Source: Thalassomonas sp. M1454 (GTDB taxonomy: Bacteria; Pseudomonadota; Gammaproteobacteria; Enterobacterales; Alteromonadaceae). From it: a stretch of 64,000 bases of DNA. Made by a program: the position numbers and the translations under genes. Position 1 is the stretch's first letter, and every line of letters begins with the position of its first letter. Location of the stretch: positions 62,001 to 126,000 of the forward strand of contig NZ_VKDD01000004.1 of assembly GCF_007097525.1 (NCBI RefSeq), in the 5' to 3' direction. The notes beneath the pieces are model-generated. The model saw only the letters and a list, made by a program, of their open reading frames with translations, made no database searches and had not been told where the DNA came from. Shown piece by piece: positions 18,751 through 27,007 of this stretch.

Positions 18751-18796
18751 ATTTCAATGGATTGAATGACCGATAAAAATATAACAAGAGGTCACA

Positions 18797-18976
18797 GTGA
18801 GAAATATTTTTAGAAAGAAAAAGAAAACCTTTCCCAAGGTTTTCGCTTTTATGTTGTTAGTTATTGCATTAAACATTCTGCTTTTAACAGATGGCGTATA
18901 TGCAAATGAATTAGACAATCAAAATAAGCAGCTTAATGTTGCTTGCAAAATTGCCGATGACGTTTGTCATCGCTAA
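18797..18976 (+). CDS. Small exported or membrane peptide, 59 residues, unknown
   Basis: A GTG start at 18797 follows an AAGAGG ribosome-binding site (18785-18790), 46 bp after the GH3 stop. The product has a basic N-terminus ('RNIFRKKKKTFPKV'), one hydrophobic helix ('FAFMLLVIALNILLLT'), a possible cleavage site after 'GVYA', and a short mature tail with two cysteines ('VACKIADDVCH'). A terminator follows directly. I recognise no family. The strong RBS, signal-like architecture and clean placement between GH3 and a terminator make it a credible gene at the end of the GH3 transcript. Confidence 0.6.
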   Translation: MRNIFRKKKKTFPKVFAFMLLVIALNILLLTDGVYANELDNQNKQLNVACKIADDVCHR

Positions 18977-18986
18977 AAAATAAATT

Positions 18987-19040
18987 AGAGAGTCAGGGAA
19001 ACTTCTCCCCCAATCAGCTGTTACTCTGACTCTCTGATTT
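18987..19040 (+). terminator. Terminator after GH3 / small-peptide transcript
   Basis: AGAGAGTCAG (18987-18996) pairs with CTGACTCTCT (19026-19035), followed by a T-rich run (GATTTTATTTTT). The 29-base loop is long for an intrinsic terminator, but the 10-bp stem is perfect. Confidence 0.7.
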
Positions 19041-21232
19041 TATTTTTGTCCTGGTGAATAGCTGCGAGTAGCTGCTTTTTCAACATCTTCTTTATAGTAA
19101 TGTACAGGGCGAAGTTGACCTTTTGCATAAAGCTCTGCTTGGTCATTAAAATGAGGTGATTGTGGGTCGCCACTTTGTCCACCTGCGGTAATTGCTTTTG
19201 CTTTTACCTTGTCTCCAAACTCCACTACCGCGACAAAACTATTGCCACGCGTACCATAGAATTTTTTAGTGCCATTAAATGTTCGTTGACCGTAGGCTGC
19301 TAAAGAGCCCCATCGTGAAGAGGCAAAACCAACAGCTAGGCTTGGTTTAGTATCATCAAATGGTTGTACTATATCGCCAGTTAAACGCTGAAAACGATTA
19401 ATTTCTCCCCACGGTGTATCCCACTTACCAAAATCTTTAGTTAGTTTGTTAATCGCTACTTTTAAACTTGTTAATGCATGCTTTTGCGCAACCTCCAACA
19501 TGTATTGATCAAAGCTGATGTTACGCTCTTTATAACTTGCTAAGCCTACCTTATCTGCTATTGCTTGCTCTCTTAATTCTCTACCCCAAAAAATAGCAAC
19601 AGAAGTCGCAATGCTGTTCACACCTGAGTTTTTATCCCAATCTTTTAGCATATAAATTTGTGGAGCAAAGGCTAGCTTGGTTACTTCGTCTGCAGATTCA
19701 TATTGACTAAATAAAATAGGTAACAGTGCATCAAAAGCGGCTAAGTAAGGATCATAAGCTGCTGCAATTAAGCTATCGATAGTAAAATCTTTTTTATTTT
19801 TTAGAACTTTTATGGCATTAATACCGCGATAGTTTTCAGGAAAAGTCGCCATGTAGCTTGGGAAATCATCTTGTTTAGGACTTGTTTCCCCAATCACTGA
19901 ATACGGCCAATTATTGGTGTTTTGTAACCAGCCAGTTGCTGGATTTAATACACCCACAGTTTCTTCAATGGTATGTAATCCTTGCCACTCAGTTGCAGGA
20001 TTGCTGCCATCAACAGGCTTATTCCAGTTAAAGCTTGTGTCGCGTTTGGGGATGAAGTTGCCATGAAAATAGGCAATATTGCCGCTATTGTCGGCGTAAA
20101 CGGTATTATTTGAAGAGTTAGTATGAAAGCGCATAGTTTGTTTATAGCTTTCATAATCGGTAGTTTTAGTTCTTAAGTAGGATTGCTGTAGCGCTTTTAC
20201 TGGTTCGTTCATCAATTTGATACTTAACCACTTATTATCTGTACCGGCAACAATAGGACCATGATGAGTAAAGTATGCGGTTATCTCTTTATTTTTAATG
20301 CCGTCAGCTGTTTTATAAGGTACTGAAATTATTTTTGCTGTTACCGGCTTTAACTCATCACCATATTGATAATAAAGCCCATCTGCTTTTTTAACTATGC
20401 TTTCTTCATACCAATCAATGGCATCGGCGCCACTAGAAGTATGCATCCAGCCAGTTTTACTATTAAAGCCTTGGTAAATAAAGAACTGACCCCAAGTTAC
20501 CGCGCCGTAAGCGTTAAGGCCTTCTTCGCTCACCATATGCATTTCGGCTCTAAAATAAAAAGAGGTGTGTGGGTTGATTAATAACAGCGCATTGCCTGTT
20601 GCACTATTAGTTGGTGCTATCGCAAAACCGTTAGAGCCTGTAGGCTCTGCATGAGGATAGGGTTCTAACATTGCTAGATTCTGCTGTTTTTTGCCCTGAT
20701 AAAAGTTCTCTAAGTCGGTTAAATTCACTCGTTCAATATCACCACCAATAGAGCCTTCAGTAAATGACAGTGCCATCCAAGGTTCAAAGCGTTTAATTAC
20801 TTTTGGTGTTACTTGCGGGTTTTTATAAAGGTAGTAATTTAAGCCATCAGCAAAGGCCACCATTAGTTTTTGCATCGGCTCAGGGCTTTGTAAAAACTGT
20901 TGTTTTAAAGATTCAGGATCAATAAATAGTTTCATCCTTAAATCTTGGTATATAGCAGACTCACCTTCAGCTTCTGCAAGGCGGCCCATAGCGTTTAAAT
21001 AGTTTATTTCAATGCGATTAAAATCATCTTCTGCTTGTGCGTAAACCATACCAAACACAGCATCGGCATCGGTTTCACCATAGACGTGAGGAATGCCCCA
21101 TTCATCTCTAATGATTTTGATTGATTGTGCTTGCTGTTGCCAACGTTGAACTTCAGTGTTTTCACTTTCAGAACAAGCAAATAACAGAGTGAGCATAAGC
21201 GAGGTAACTATAACCTGAATATATTTAAACAT
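19040..21232 (-). CDS. Penicillin/AHL-acylase-type Ntn hydrolase lipoprotein
   Basis: A 730-residue amidohydrolase of the penicillin-amidase family. The N-terminus is a lipoprotein signal ('TSLMLTLLFAC', Cys about 20). The alpha-chain region has 'RDEWGIPHVYGETDADAVFG' and 'NAMGRLAEAEG'. The maturation site is 'EPTGSNGFAI', where autoproteolysis would expose the N-terminal Ser of the beta chain (about residue 198). 'NPHTSFYFRAEMHMV' and 'NNTVYADNSGNIAYFHGNF' are typical beta-chain blocks. Members cleave amide bonds in acyl-homoserine lactones, beta-lactams or N-acyl peptides. The substrate here is unknown. The lipid anchor is less common than periplasmic export. It shares a divergent region with the ARH-like lipoprotein. 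Confidence 0.85.
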   Translation of the reverse strand: MFKYIQVIVTSLMLTLLFACSESENTEVQRWQQQAQSIKIIRDEWGIPHVYGETDADAVFGMVYAQAEDDFNRIEINYLNAMGRLAEAEGESAIYQDLRMKLFIDPESLKQQFLQSPEPMQKLMVAFADGLNYYLYKNPQVTPKVIKRFEPWMALSFTEGSIGGDIERVNLTDLENFYQGKKQQNLAMLEPYPHAEPTGSNGFAIAPTNSATGNALLLINPHTSFYFRAEMHMVSEEGLNAYGAVTWGQFFIYQGFNSKTGWMHTSSGADAIDWYEESIVKKADGLYYQYGDELKPVTAKIISVPYKTADGIKNKEITAYFTHHGPIVAGTDNKWLSIKLMNEPVKALQQSYLRTKTTDYESYKQTMRFHTNSSNNTVYADNSGNIAYFHGNFIPKRDTSFNWNKPVDGSNPATEWQGLHTIEETVGVLNPATGWLQNTNNWPYSVIGETSPKQDDFPSYMATFPENYRGINAIKVLKNKKDFTIDSLIAAAYDPYLAAFDALLPILFSQYESADEVTKLAFAPQIYMLKDWDKNSGVNSIATSVAIFWGRELREQAIADKVGLASYKERNISFDQYMLEVAQKHALTSLKVAINKLTKDFGKWDTPWGEINRFQRLTGDIVQPFDDTKPSLAVGFASSRWGSLAAYGQRTFNGTKKFYGTRGNSFVAVVEFGDKVKAKAITAGGQSGDPQSPHFNDQAELYAKGQLRPVHYYKEDVEKAATRSYSPGQK

Positions 21233-21331
21233 TTATTAACTATACCTATCTGGTGTTGTTTTTATCATTTAAGGTTATAGCTAATTATTTGAATTTACAA
21301 TGAAATCACTTTATTAATAGAAATGGCGGAA

Positions 21332-21360
21332 TTGACAATATTGGTGTAAGCGCTTACATT
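21332..21360 (+). promoter_or_regulatory. Promoter of the ARH-like gene
   Basis: TTGACA (21332-21337), a 17-bp spacer and TACATT (21355-21360) fit sigma-70. The spacer and -10 are covered by the palindrome at 21345-21358, which is a textbook repressor position. Confidence 0.6.
21345..21358. promoter_or_regulatory. Perfect 14-bp operator palindrome
   Basis: TGTAAGCGCTTACA is a perfect palindrome with central GC, LacI/GalR-like in layout. It overlaps the promoter of the ARH-like lipoprotein gene. It differs from the AAACGTTT sites of the local LacI, so another regulator probably acts here. Confidence 0.7.
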
Positions 21361-21394
21361 TGTTGTCGTCAAGATCATATTATTAGGTAAATAT

Positions 21395-22762
21395 ATGCCG
21401 TCAATTAAGCTAGTCCTCATAGTTGTGCTCACCCTTAATGTGTTTGCTTGTAGCGAAAACACTCAGGAAAAACATCAAATTGATGAAGTTGAAAAATCAA
21501 ATGTTGTTATCTCGCGCAGTGCATACCAAGAGCAAATTTATGGTTTTTGGTTAGGCCAAAACATTGCTAACTGGACTGGTTTAATTACTGAAATGGATAA
21601 AGTCGGAACGCCCGCCACAATGCCATTTTATACTGATGATGATTGGGGAAGTGAAGATCTTCCAGCCATTTGGGGAGAGGGTGTTCCCCATGCAAATACC
21701 ATAGATTTCTTCTTTGTAAATAAAGGAGAGCCTTGGGGAGCTGATGATGATACTGACATTGAATATATGTATTACCACTTATTAGATCAACACCAAACAA
21801 GCATATTAACAGCGCAGCAAATAAGAGAGGGTTGGCTTACTCATATTTATTCTGAAACTGATGCGCCACTATTTAAAAAGTTTCCTGACTCAAAACCTAT
21901 TGTTGAAAATTTCCTGTGGGAATCGAACCAACAAGCTCGCATATTAATGGCGCAAGGGATGCTACCACCTGAAACGAGTGAACCAGAAAACAATAATAAG
22001 TACATGATGATAGACGCTCAGCTGACAACAGAAATATTTGGCATCTTGGCACCTGCAAGGCCTGATATAGCTTTAAAGATTGCGCACTTGCCTATTCGCA
22101 CATCTGCTTATGCTGAAGCTCAGTGGATTTCAGAGTTTTACGTAGCTATGCATGCGTTAGCCCCTGTTGTGGATAAGTCATTACCGATACAGCAGCAAAC
22201 AATGTGGCTAGCGACACAAGCAAGAAAGCAATTACCTGACGATAGTTATCCAGCAAAAATGTTCGATTTTATAAAAGCATCGTATAGCAAAAATTTAGAT
22301 AAAAATAACTGGGAAAAAACTCGTGATCAAGTTTATCAACGTTATCAAGTTGAACAAGCTGATGGGTATTTATATAAAGACCCTTTTGAAGCAGGTATTA
22401 ATTTTGCGGCAAGTTTAGTTAGTTGGTTTTATGGTGAAGGTGATATTGTGCGTACCATTCAAATAGGTTCTTTAGCTGGCTGGGATTCAGATAATCCAAC
22501 AGCAACTTGGGGCGGGCTATTAGGGTTTATGATAGGTAAATCTGGAGTGGAGCTTGCATTTAAACAAGATAATTTATCAGATACTTATTGGATACACAGA
22601 ACACGACGAAACTTTCCTGACAGAACTCCAGATCAAGATGGAGAAGATACTTTTACTGATATGGCAAACCGAGGAATAGACATAATCGATCGCGTTGTCG
22701 TGCAGCAAATGGATGGCAAAATTGATTTAGAAAATAACGTTTGGATTATACCTCAACCTTAA
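21395..22762 (+). CDS. Exported ADP-ribosylglycohydrolase-fold lipoprotein
   Basis: A 455-residue protein with a lipoprotein signal ('VLTLNVFAC', Cys about 19). The ARH/DraG fold signature is present: 'IYGFWLGQNIANWTG' near the start, an acidic metal cluster 'WGADDDTDIEYMYYHLL' (about 110-126), and the C-terminal metal box 'GSLAGWDSDNPTATWGG' (about 362-378), where the Asp residues ligate two Mg2+ ions in known ARH proteins. Cytoplasmic ARHs remove ADP-ribose from proteins. An exported lipoprotein is unlikely to meet ADP-ribosylated targets, and homologues often occur in saccharide-use loci, so a glycosidase-like role is more plausible. Its operator suggests induction by a small molecule. Confidence 0.8.
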   Translation: MPSIKLVLIVVLTLNVFACSENTQEKHQIDEVEKSNVVISRSAYQEQIYGFWLGQNIANWTGLITEMDKVGTPATMPFYTDDDWGSEDLPAIWGEGVPHANTIDFFFVNKGEPWGADDDTDIEYMYYHLLDQHQTSILTAQQIREGWLTHIYSETDAPLFKKFPDSKPIVENFLWESNQQARILMAQGMLPPETSEPENNNKYMMIDAQLTTEIFGILAPARPDIALKIAHLPIRTSAYAEAQWISEFYVAMHALAPVVDKSLPIQQQTMWLATQARKQLPDDSYPAKMFDFIKASYSKNLDKNNWEKTRDQVYQRYQVEQADGYLYKDPFEAGINFAASLVSWFYGEGDIVRTIQIGSLAGWDSDNPTATWGGLLGFMIGKSGVELAFKQDNLSDTYWIHRTRRNFPDRTPDQDGEDTFTDMANRGIDIIDRVVVQQMDGKIDLENNVWIIPQP

Positions 22763-22784
22763 TCACCTAATGAACTTGCTATAA

Positions 22785-22808
22785 GACAGCTAGCCGAAAC
22801 TAGCTGTC
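22785..22808. terminator. Hairpin between convergent genes
   Basis: GACAGCTAG and CTAGCTGTC form a perfect 9-bp stem with a 6-base loop between the convergent ARH-like and DUF945 genes. The T-tract after it is poor, so termination may be partial. Confidence 0.5.
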
Positions 22809-22815
22809 ATTATCT

Positions 22816-24114
22816 CTAGCCTAGAGGTACAGGGATGCCATTAAGCAAAGCCTGTCCTTGCGCTAAATTGAAGTCGAAAGTGACATTGTCATTTTCTTCA
22901 ATCAATACACCTTGCGCGATATACTCGTTCAACTCATCTACTCTACCCATTTCCTCAAAGAAAGCTTTTGGTGCTTCACCTTGGGCTTGAGCTTTGATGG
23001 CCATAACTAAGCTCAATGGATTGTTTGGGTCGTATATGCTTTGGTCAAAGTGAAAGTTCATTGCACTTGCAATGGCGCCATTGTCAGTATTTAGACCTAG
23101 TTGCTTAATTTTAAATACAGGATCTTTGGCTATCATTAATGGTACTAAAGACTGTATTTGCATTAACGAAGCCACTTGTTGCTGCTCAGGTAACTCTTGA
23201 GCTTGGATCATGATTTTTTGGATTTGTTGGAAAGTATCAATATCAAGGTTCGATAAAATGACTTGATAGTTAAAGTTAGTGTATTTGTGGTCATCTATAT
23301 CTATTTCTTTACTATTTAATAAAGCATCAATAGAAAGTAAATCATCAAGTTCGCTGATCACTAATTTTATTTGTGAATTGCGGTTACTAATTTTTGCCGA
23401 GCTGGTTAAGTCATGTATGCTCATCTGCTCAATATCAATAACAACTTCGCCAGTACTTAAAGCATTTTGGCTAAAGATTTCACCACGTATTAGCTTTTGC
23501 TTTGACGATATAGCTAAGTTGGCTAGGCTAAGTACTTCAGTGTTATCTTCACTGATGGTAAAGCCCTGCCAATTACCGGACATTGCCATTTCTCCAGCCA
23601 TAGTCATCGAGGAGTTCAAATGAGCTTCCTTAACGGAAAATAGTGCATTGTCTATGGTTAAGTCGAAAGCCCTTAAATGGGTGCTCGACTCTATATCGCC
23701 ATTAAAAGCTAAACGCGAAGCGATAGATAATGTGTCCTTTGGTACTTGTAATTCGCTTGGCAATATATCGGCTAGCTGTTTAGGCAGGCTAACTTGATAT
23801 TCAATATCGGCAATGCCTAAGCCAAAGCCATTCGAGGTAAATAAAATTGGACCATGTTGTATTTTTTGTTCACTAACAAAGCTTAAATATTCAATACCTG
23901 TATCGTACTCAACAGGCATAGGTATTTTTAGAATGATGGTTGCATTTGAGTTGAACCAACCTTGCTGGTATTGGCTTATCTCTATATCGTAGCCAGTAGA
24001 TTTAGATATTTTACTGTACATGCTTCTTACTTCATCTTCGGCTTGTTGACCAATAAAATAAGGGCTTATTACTACTAATAATCCAAGTAAGCTGATACCA
24101 ATTAATTTTTTCAT
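22816..24114 (-). CDS. YdgA-like DUF945 protein
   Basis: A 432-residue exported or inner-membrane-anchored protein. It opens with a signal anchor ('IGISLLGLLVVISPYFIG'), followed by the family pattern 'SKSTGYDIEISQYQQGWFNS', where early DUF945/YdgA members have a conserved 'GWFxS'. The rest is beta-rich with AsmA-like character and ends 'GQALLNGIPVPLG', also typical. Its function is unknown; E. coli YdgA is a periplasm-facing inner-membrane protein. The gene stands alone between a convergent neighbour and a small hypothetical gene 34 bp upstream on the same strand. Confidence 0.8.
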   Translation of the reverse strand: MKKLIGISLLGLLVVISPYFIGQQAEDEVRSMYSKISKSTGYDIEISQYQQGWFNSNATIILKIPMPVEYDTGIEYLSFVSEQKIQHGPILFTSNGFGLGIADIEYQVSLPKQLADILPSELQVPKDTLSIASRLAFNGDIESSTHLRAFDLTIDNALFSVKEAHLNSSMTMAGEMAMSGNWQGFTISEDNTEVLSLANLAISSKQKLIRGEIFSQNALSTGEVVIDIEQMSIHDLTSSAKISNRNSQIKLVISELDDLLSIDALLNSKEIDIDDHKYTNFNYQVILSNLDIDTFQQIQKIMIQAQELPEQQQVASLMQIQSLVPLMIAKDPVFKIKQLGLNTDNGAIASAMNFHFDQSIYDPNNPLSLVMAIKAQAQGEAPKAFFEEMGRVDELNEYIAQGVLIEENDNVTFDFNLAQGQALLNGIPVPLG

Positions 24115-24148
24115 CTAAGGTTAAATCCCTTTAAATTGTCTATTAAAA

Positions 24149-24361
24149 TCAAGCGTGTTGATCTTCTTCGGTTAAGTATTGTTTGTATTCTTTAATGCCA
24201 AAATAGCGAATCGACTTTTTAATTTGCAGCTTTTTAGCGATAAGTTTGTCATTGCAATAAATTTTTACTGTTTGCTTGTCGCCATTACTGTCGCTTTCAT
24301 ATTCATGTTTATCGTTTAAACGTAAATTATCAAATTCAGTTTTCATTATTAACTTCATCAA
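24149..24361 (-). CDS. Small hypothetical protein, 70 residues
   Basis: A lysine- and aspartate-rich soluble peptide with no signal or membrane segment and no family I recognise ('NDKLIAKKLQIKKSIRYFG'). Translation may begin at the internal Met 7 ('MKTEFDNLRL'). It is upstream of the DUF945 gene on the same strand with a 34-bp gap, so it may share its transcript. Support is only the open frame, normal codon use and spacing. Confidence 0.5.
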   Translation of the reverse strand: MMKLIMKTEFDNLRLNDKHEYESDSNGDKQTVKIYCNDKLIAKKLQIKKSIRYFGIKEYKQYLTEEDQHA

Positions 24362-24550
24362 TGACTTCCTTATATTAATTTCATTAAGGCGCTTTAATTG
24401 CTTAATGAGCTAAGTATTTCAAACGTTTAAAATCATAGATTATTTTATTCGCCCTGCTATGTCTATGCGATATTTTTAGTTTATATACTAATTGCGAATG
24501 TTCAGCTAAAGTAAGTTAATAAATAATTAACAAGGATGGTCTTGATTGTC

Positions 24551-26617
24551 ATGCTAGCCATAAAAAATAGAAATAAATTAATTGCCTTTTCGTTAAGCTT
24601 ATTTTGCATAGCAAACGTAAATGGGGTGCAAGCACAAGAGTCGAAAAGTGTACTGCAATATGCTGATGTATTTGAATTAGAGTACGCATCTTCGCCGGTT
24701 ATTAGTGCGGATAAAAAATCTGTCATTTACGAACGTCGCTCAATGGATATTATGAGTGACTCTACTCGTACCAACCTTTGGCAAGTTAATTTAGATGGTA
24801 GTAACAACCGCCCACTACTTTCAGGTAAGTCAAATTTCAGTTCGCCAACGCTATCAGCAGATGGTAAACAGCTTGCTTATGTTTCTAGCTTTGAAGGTGA
24901 CAGTCAGCTGTATGTGCGCTGGCTTGATACCGGACAAACAGCACGTGTAACCAACTTACAAAGTTCTCCGCGAGCAATCTCATGGTCGCCGGATGGGTCA
25001 TTAATTGCCTTTTCAATGTTTGTTCCTAGCAAAAGTAATGCACTTTTTAAAGAAATGCCAAAGCAGCCCAAAGGGGCAAAATGGGCCGGTACAGCAACCT
25101 ATATAGATAGTGTTACTTATCGTCGTGATGGCGGCGGTTATGTACCTGCTGGTTTTAGTCATATCTTTCTGGTGCCAAGTGAAGGTGGTACTCCTCGCCA
25201 AATAACTTCTGGTGATTTTCACCATGGCGGACCTATAAATTGGACCGCAGATGGCAAACAAATAATCATTGATGCCGACAGACATGCTAATTGGGCTATG
25301 CGCCCAGTAGAGTCAGATGTTTACGCAATCAATATTGCTGATGGCAAAGTTACTGAGTTAACTAAGCGCTTGGGTCCTGATAGCTCGCCATTATTAAGCC
25401 CAGATGGTAAAAATATTGCTTACTTAGTTACCGAAGATAGAAAGCTTGGTAGTCAAAATAGTCATCTATATGTGATGGATATAAATGGCAAAAAGTCGAA
25501 AGACTTAACGCCAAAACTTGATCGAAGTGTCAATGATATCCAGTGGGCAAGTGATGGCTCAGGCTTGTACTTTAGCTATGCCGATCATGGGCAAGAACAA
25601 CTTGGGTTTGTTACCTTAAATGGTAAATTTACCGCCATGAAAACCAAACTAGGTGGGCAATCATTAGGACGTCCTTATACTTCGGGCGAATTTAATGCCG
25701 TTGGCGATGGACGAGTTGTTTTTACACAAGGTAATGCACAGCGACCTGCTGACTTAGCAGTAGTGAACACTAAAGGCGAAATCACCCAACTAACCAATTT
25801 AAATGAAGACTTATTCGGTCATAAAGAATTGGCTAAAGTTCGTAGTATTTCTGTAACCTCTTCATTTGATGAAAAGCGTATCGAAGCTTGGATTGCCTTA
25901 CCTCCAGGTTTTGACCCTGAGAAAAAATATCCATTAATACTAGAAATACATGGTGGCCCACATGCGGCTTATGGTCCTAACTTTGCCATGGAAGTACAAC
26001 TTATGGCAGCCAAAGGCTACGTAGTTGTTTGGGCTAACCCTAGAGGAAGTACATCTTACGGTGAAGAGTTCGCTAATTTAATTCATCACAACTACCCGTC
26101 GCAAGATTATGACGATCTTATGGATGTTGTCGATGGTGTTATTGAAGAAGGTTACATTGATGAGCAGCAATTATTCGTTACTGGTGGCTCCGGTGGCGGT
26201 ACCTTAACTGCATGGATTGTCGGCAAAACTAAGCGTTTTAAAGCGGCTGTTGTCGCTAAACCGGTAATTAACTGGCTAAGCTTTAGTTTAACTGCTGATG
26301 GCTATACTTATTTTACTGAGTATTGGATGCCTGGTAAGCCTTGGGATCATGTTATGCACCTATGGAAGCGTTCACCACTTTCGCTAGTTGGTAATGTCGA
26401 AACGCCAACAATGTTACTTACTGGTGAAAATGATTATCGCACGCCAATGAGTGAAACCGAGCAATATTATCAAGCATTAAAGCTACAAAATGTTGATACG
26501 GCTATGGTTAAGATTAAAAAGTCGGGTCATAGCATTGCAGCAAGACCGAGTAATTTAGTGCAGAAAGTGGGTAATATTTTAGCTTGGTTTGAAAAATATA
26601 GAGTAGCTGAAAAGTAG
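24551..26617 (+). CDS. Exported S9-family serine peptidase (prolyl-oligopeptidase type)
   Basis: A 688-residue serine peptidase. The N-terminal half has TolB/WD40-like propeller repeats ('SPTLSADGKQLAYVSS', 'SWSPDGSLIAF', 'LLSPDGKNIAYL'). The C-terminal alpha/beta-hydrolase holds 'EIHGGPHAAYGPNF' and the triad Ser in 'GGSGGGTL', Asp in 'GENDYRTP' and His in 'KSGHSIAARPS'. This is the acylaminoacyl/dipeptidyl-peptidase pattern. The start at 24551 gives a clean signal peptide ('FSLSLFCIANVNGVQAQ'). The upstream ATG at 24536 abuts its AAGG box, leaving no spacing, while TTG at 24542 is also possible. It probably degrades peptides in the periplasm. A lone AAACGTTT lies at 24421. Confidence 0.9.
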   Translation: MLAIKNRNKLIAFSLSLFCIANVNGVQAQESKSVLQYADVFELEYASSPVISADKKSVIYERRSMDIMSDSTRTNLWQVNLDGSNNRPLLSGKSNFSSPTLSADGKQLAYVSSFEGDSQLYVRWLDTGQTARVTNLQSSPRAISWSPDGSLIAFSMFVPSKSNALFKEMPKQPKGAKWAGTATYIDSVTYRRDGGGYVPAGFSHIFLVPSEGGTPRQITSGDFHHGGPINWTADGKQIIIDADRHANWAMRPVESDVYAINIADGKVTELTKRLGPDSSPLLSPDGKNIAYLVTEDRKLGSQNSHLYVMDINGKKSKDLTPKLDRSVNDIQWASDGSGLYFSYADHGQEQLGFVTLNGKFTAMKTKLGGQSLGRPYTSGEFNAVGDGRVVFTQGNAQRPADLAVVNTKGEITQLTNLNEDLFGHKELAKVRSISVTSSFDEKRIEAWIALPPGFDPEKKYPLILEIHGGPHAAYGPNFAMEVQLMAAKGYVVVWANPRGSTSYGEEFANLIHHNYPSQDYDDLMDVVDGVIEEGYIDEQQLFVTGGSGGGTLTAWIVGKTKRFKAAVVAKPVINWLSFSLTADGYTYFTEYWMPGKPWDHVMHLWKRSPLSLVGNVETPTMLLTGENDYRTPMSETEQYYQALKLQNVDTAMVKIKKSGHSIAARPSNLVQKVGNILAWFEKYRVAEK

Positions 26618-26623
26618 AGTTTA

Positions 26624-26998
26624 CTAATCTGTTTTTTTAGGAAGCTTCTTTGGCTCTGAATTAAATGAACTGGGCATAATGTCTATGCCCACTAATTTAC
26701 CTACTTTAACCACTAAAGGAATAGTGATTGGTGCAAAGGGCAGTACCGCAAATACACCTAACCCAAGCCCTTTTAACACATCTAAAAATTGCTTGTTGGC
26801 CACTTTCATTTCTTCCGGAGTGGCTTTACGGCGAGTGTATTTGCCATAAATAGCAAGCATTTCTTTGGTTTCATCGTGTTCTTGTGCAAGTGCACATTTA
26901 ACGCGCAGCATTTGTCGCCTTAAGCGAAAGACACTACGTTTACGGCTAATTCGAATCACACGAATTGGCGCTTTAAATATATACACTCTAAGTTTCAT
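26624..26998 (-). CDS. LETM1-like domain protein
   Basis: A 124-residue protein. Its C-terminal half matches the core of the LETM1 (mitochondrial cation-exchange/ribosome-binding) family: 'EEMKVANKQFLDVLKGLGL', then 'FAVLPFAPITIPLVVKVGK' and 'GIDIMPSSF'. The N-terminal half is basic (arginine-rich to residue about 40). One hydrophobic segment (about 88-108) could associate with the membrane. Short LETM1-like proteins are known in marine gammaproteobacteria, without a defined role. It is convergent with the S9 peptidase (6 bp apart) and lies 9 bp from the cyclophilin gene on the same strand. Confidence 0.75.
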   Translation of the reverse strand: MKLRVYIFKAPIRVIRISRKRSVFRLRRQMLRVKCALAQEHDETKEMLAIYGKYTRRKATPEEMKVANKQFLDVLKGLGLGVFAVLPFAPITIPLVVKVGKLVGIDIMPSSFNSEPKKLPKKTD

Positions 26999-27007
26999 AA
27001 AAGTTAT

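Noticed and set aside
24421-24428. AAACGTTT before the S9 peptidase gene as a LacI target
   Set aside because: Single core without extended symmetry, 130 bp from the start and without a clear promoter next to it; kept only as a remark.
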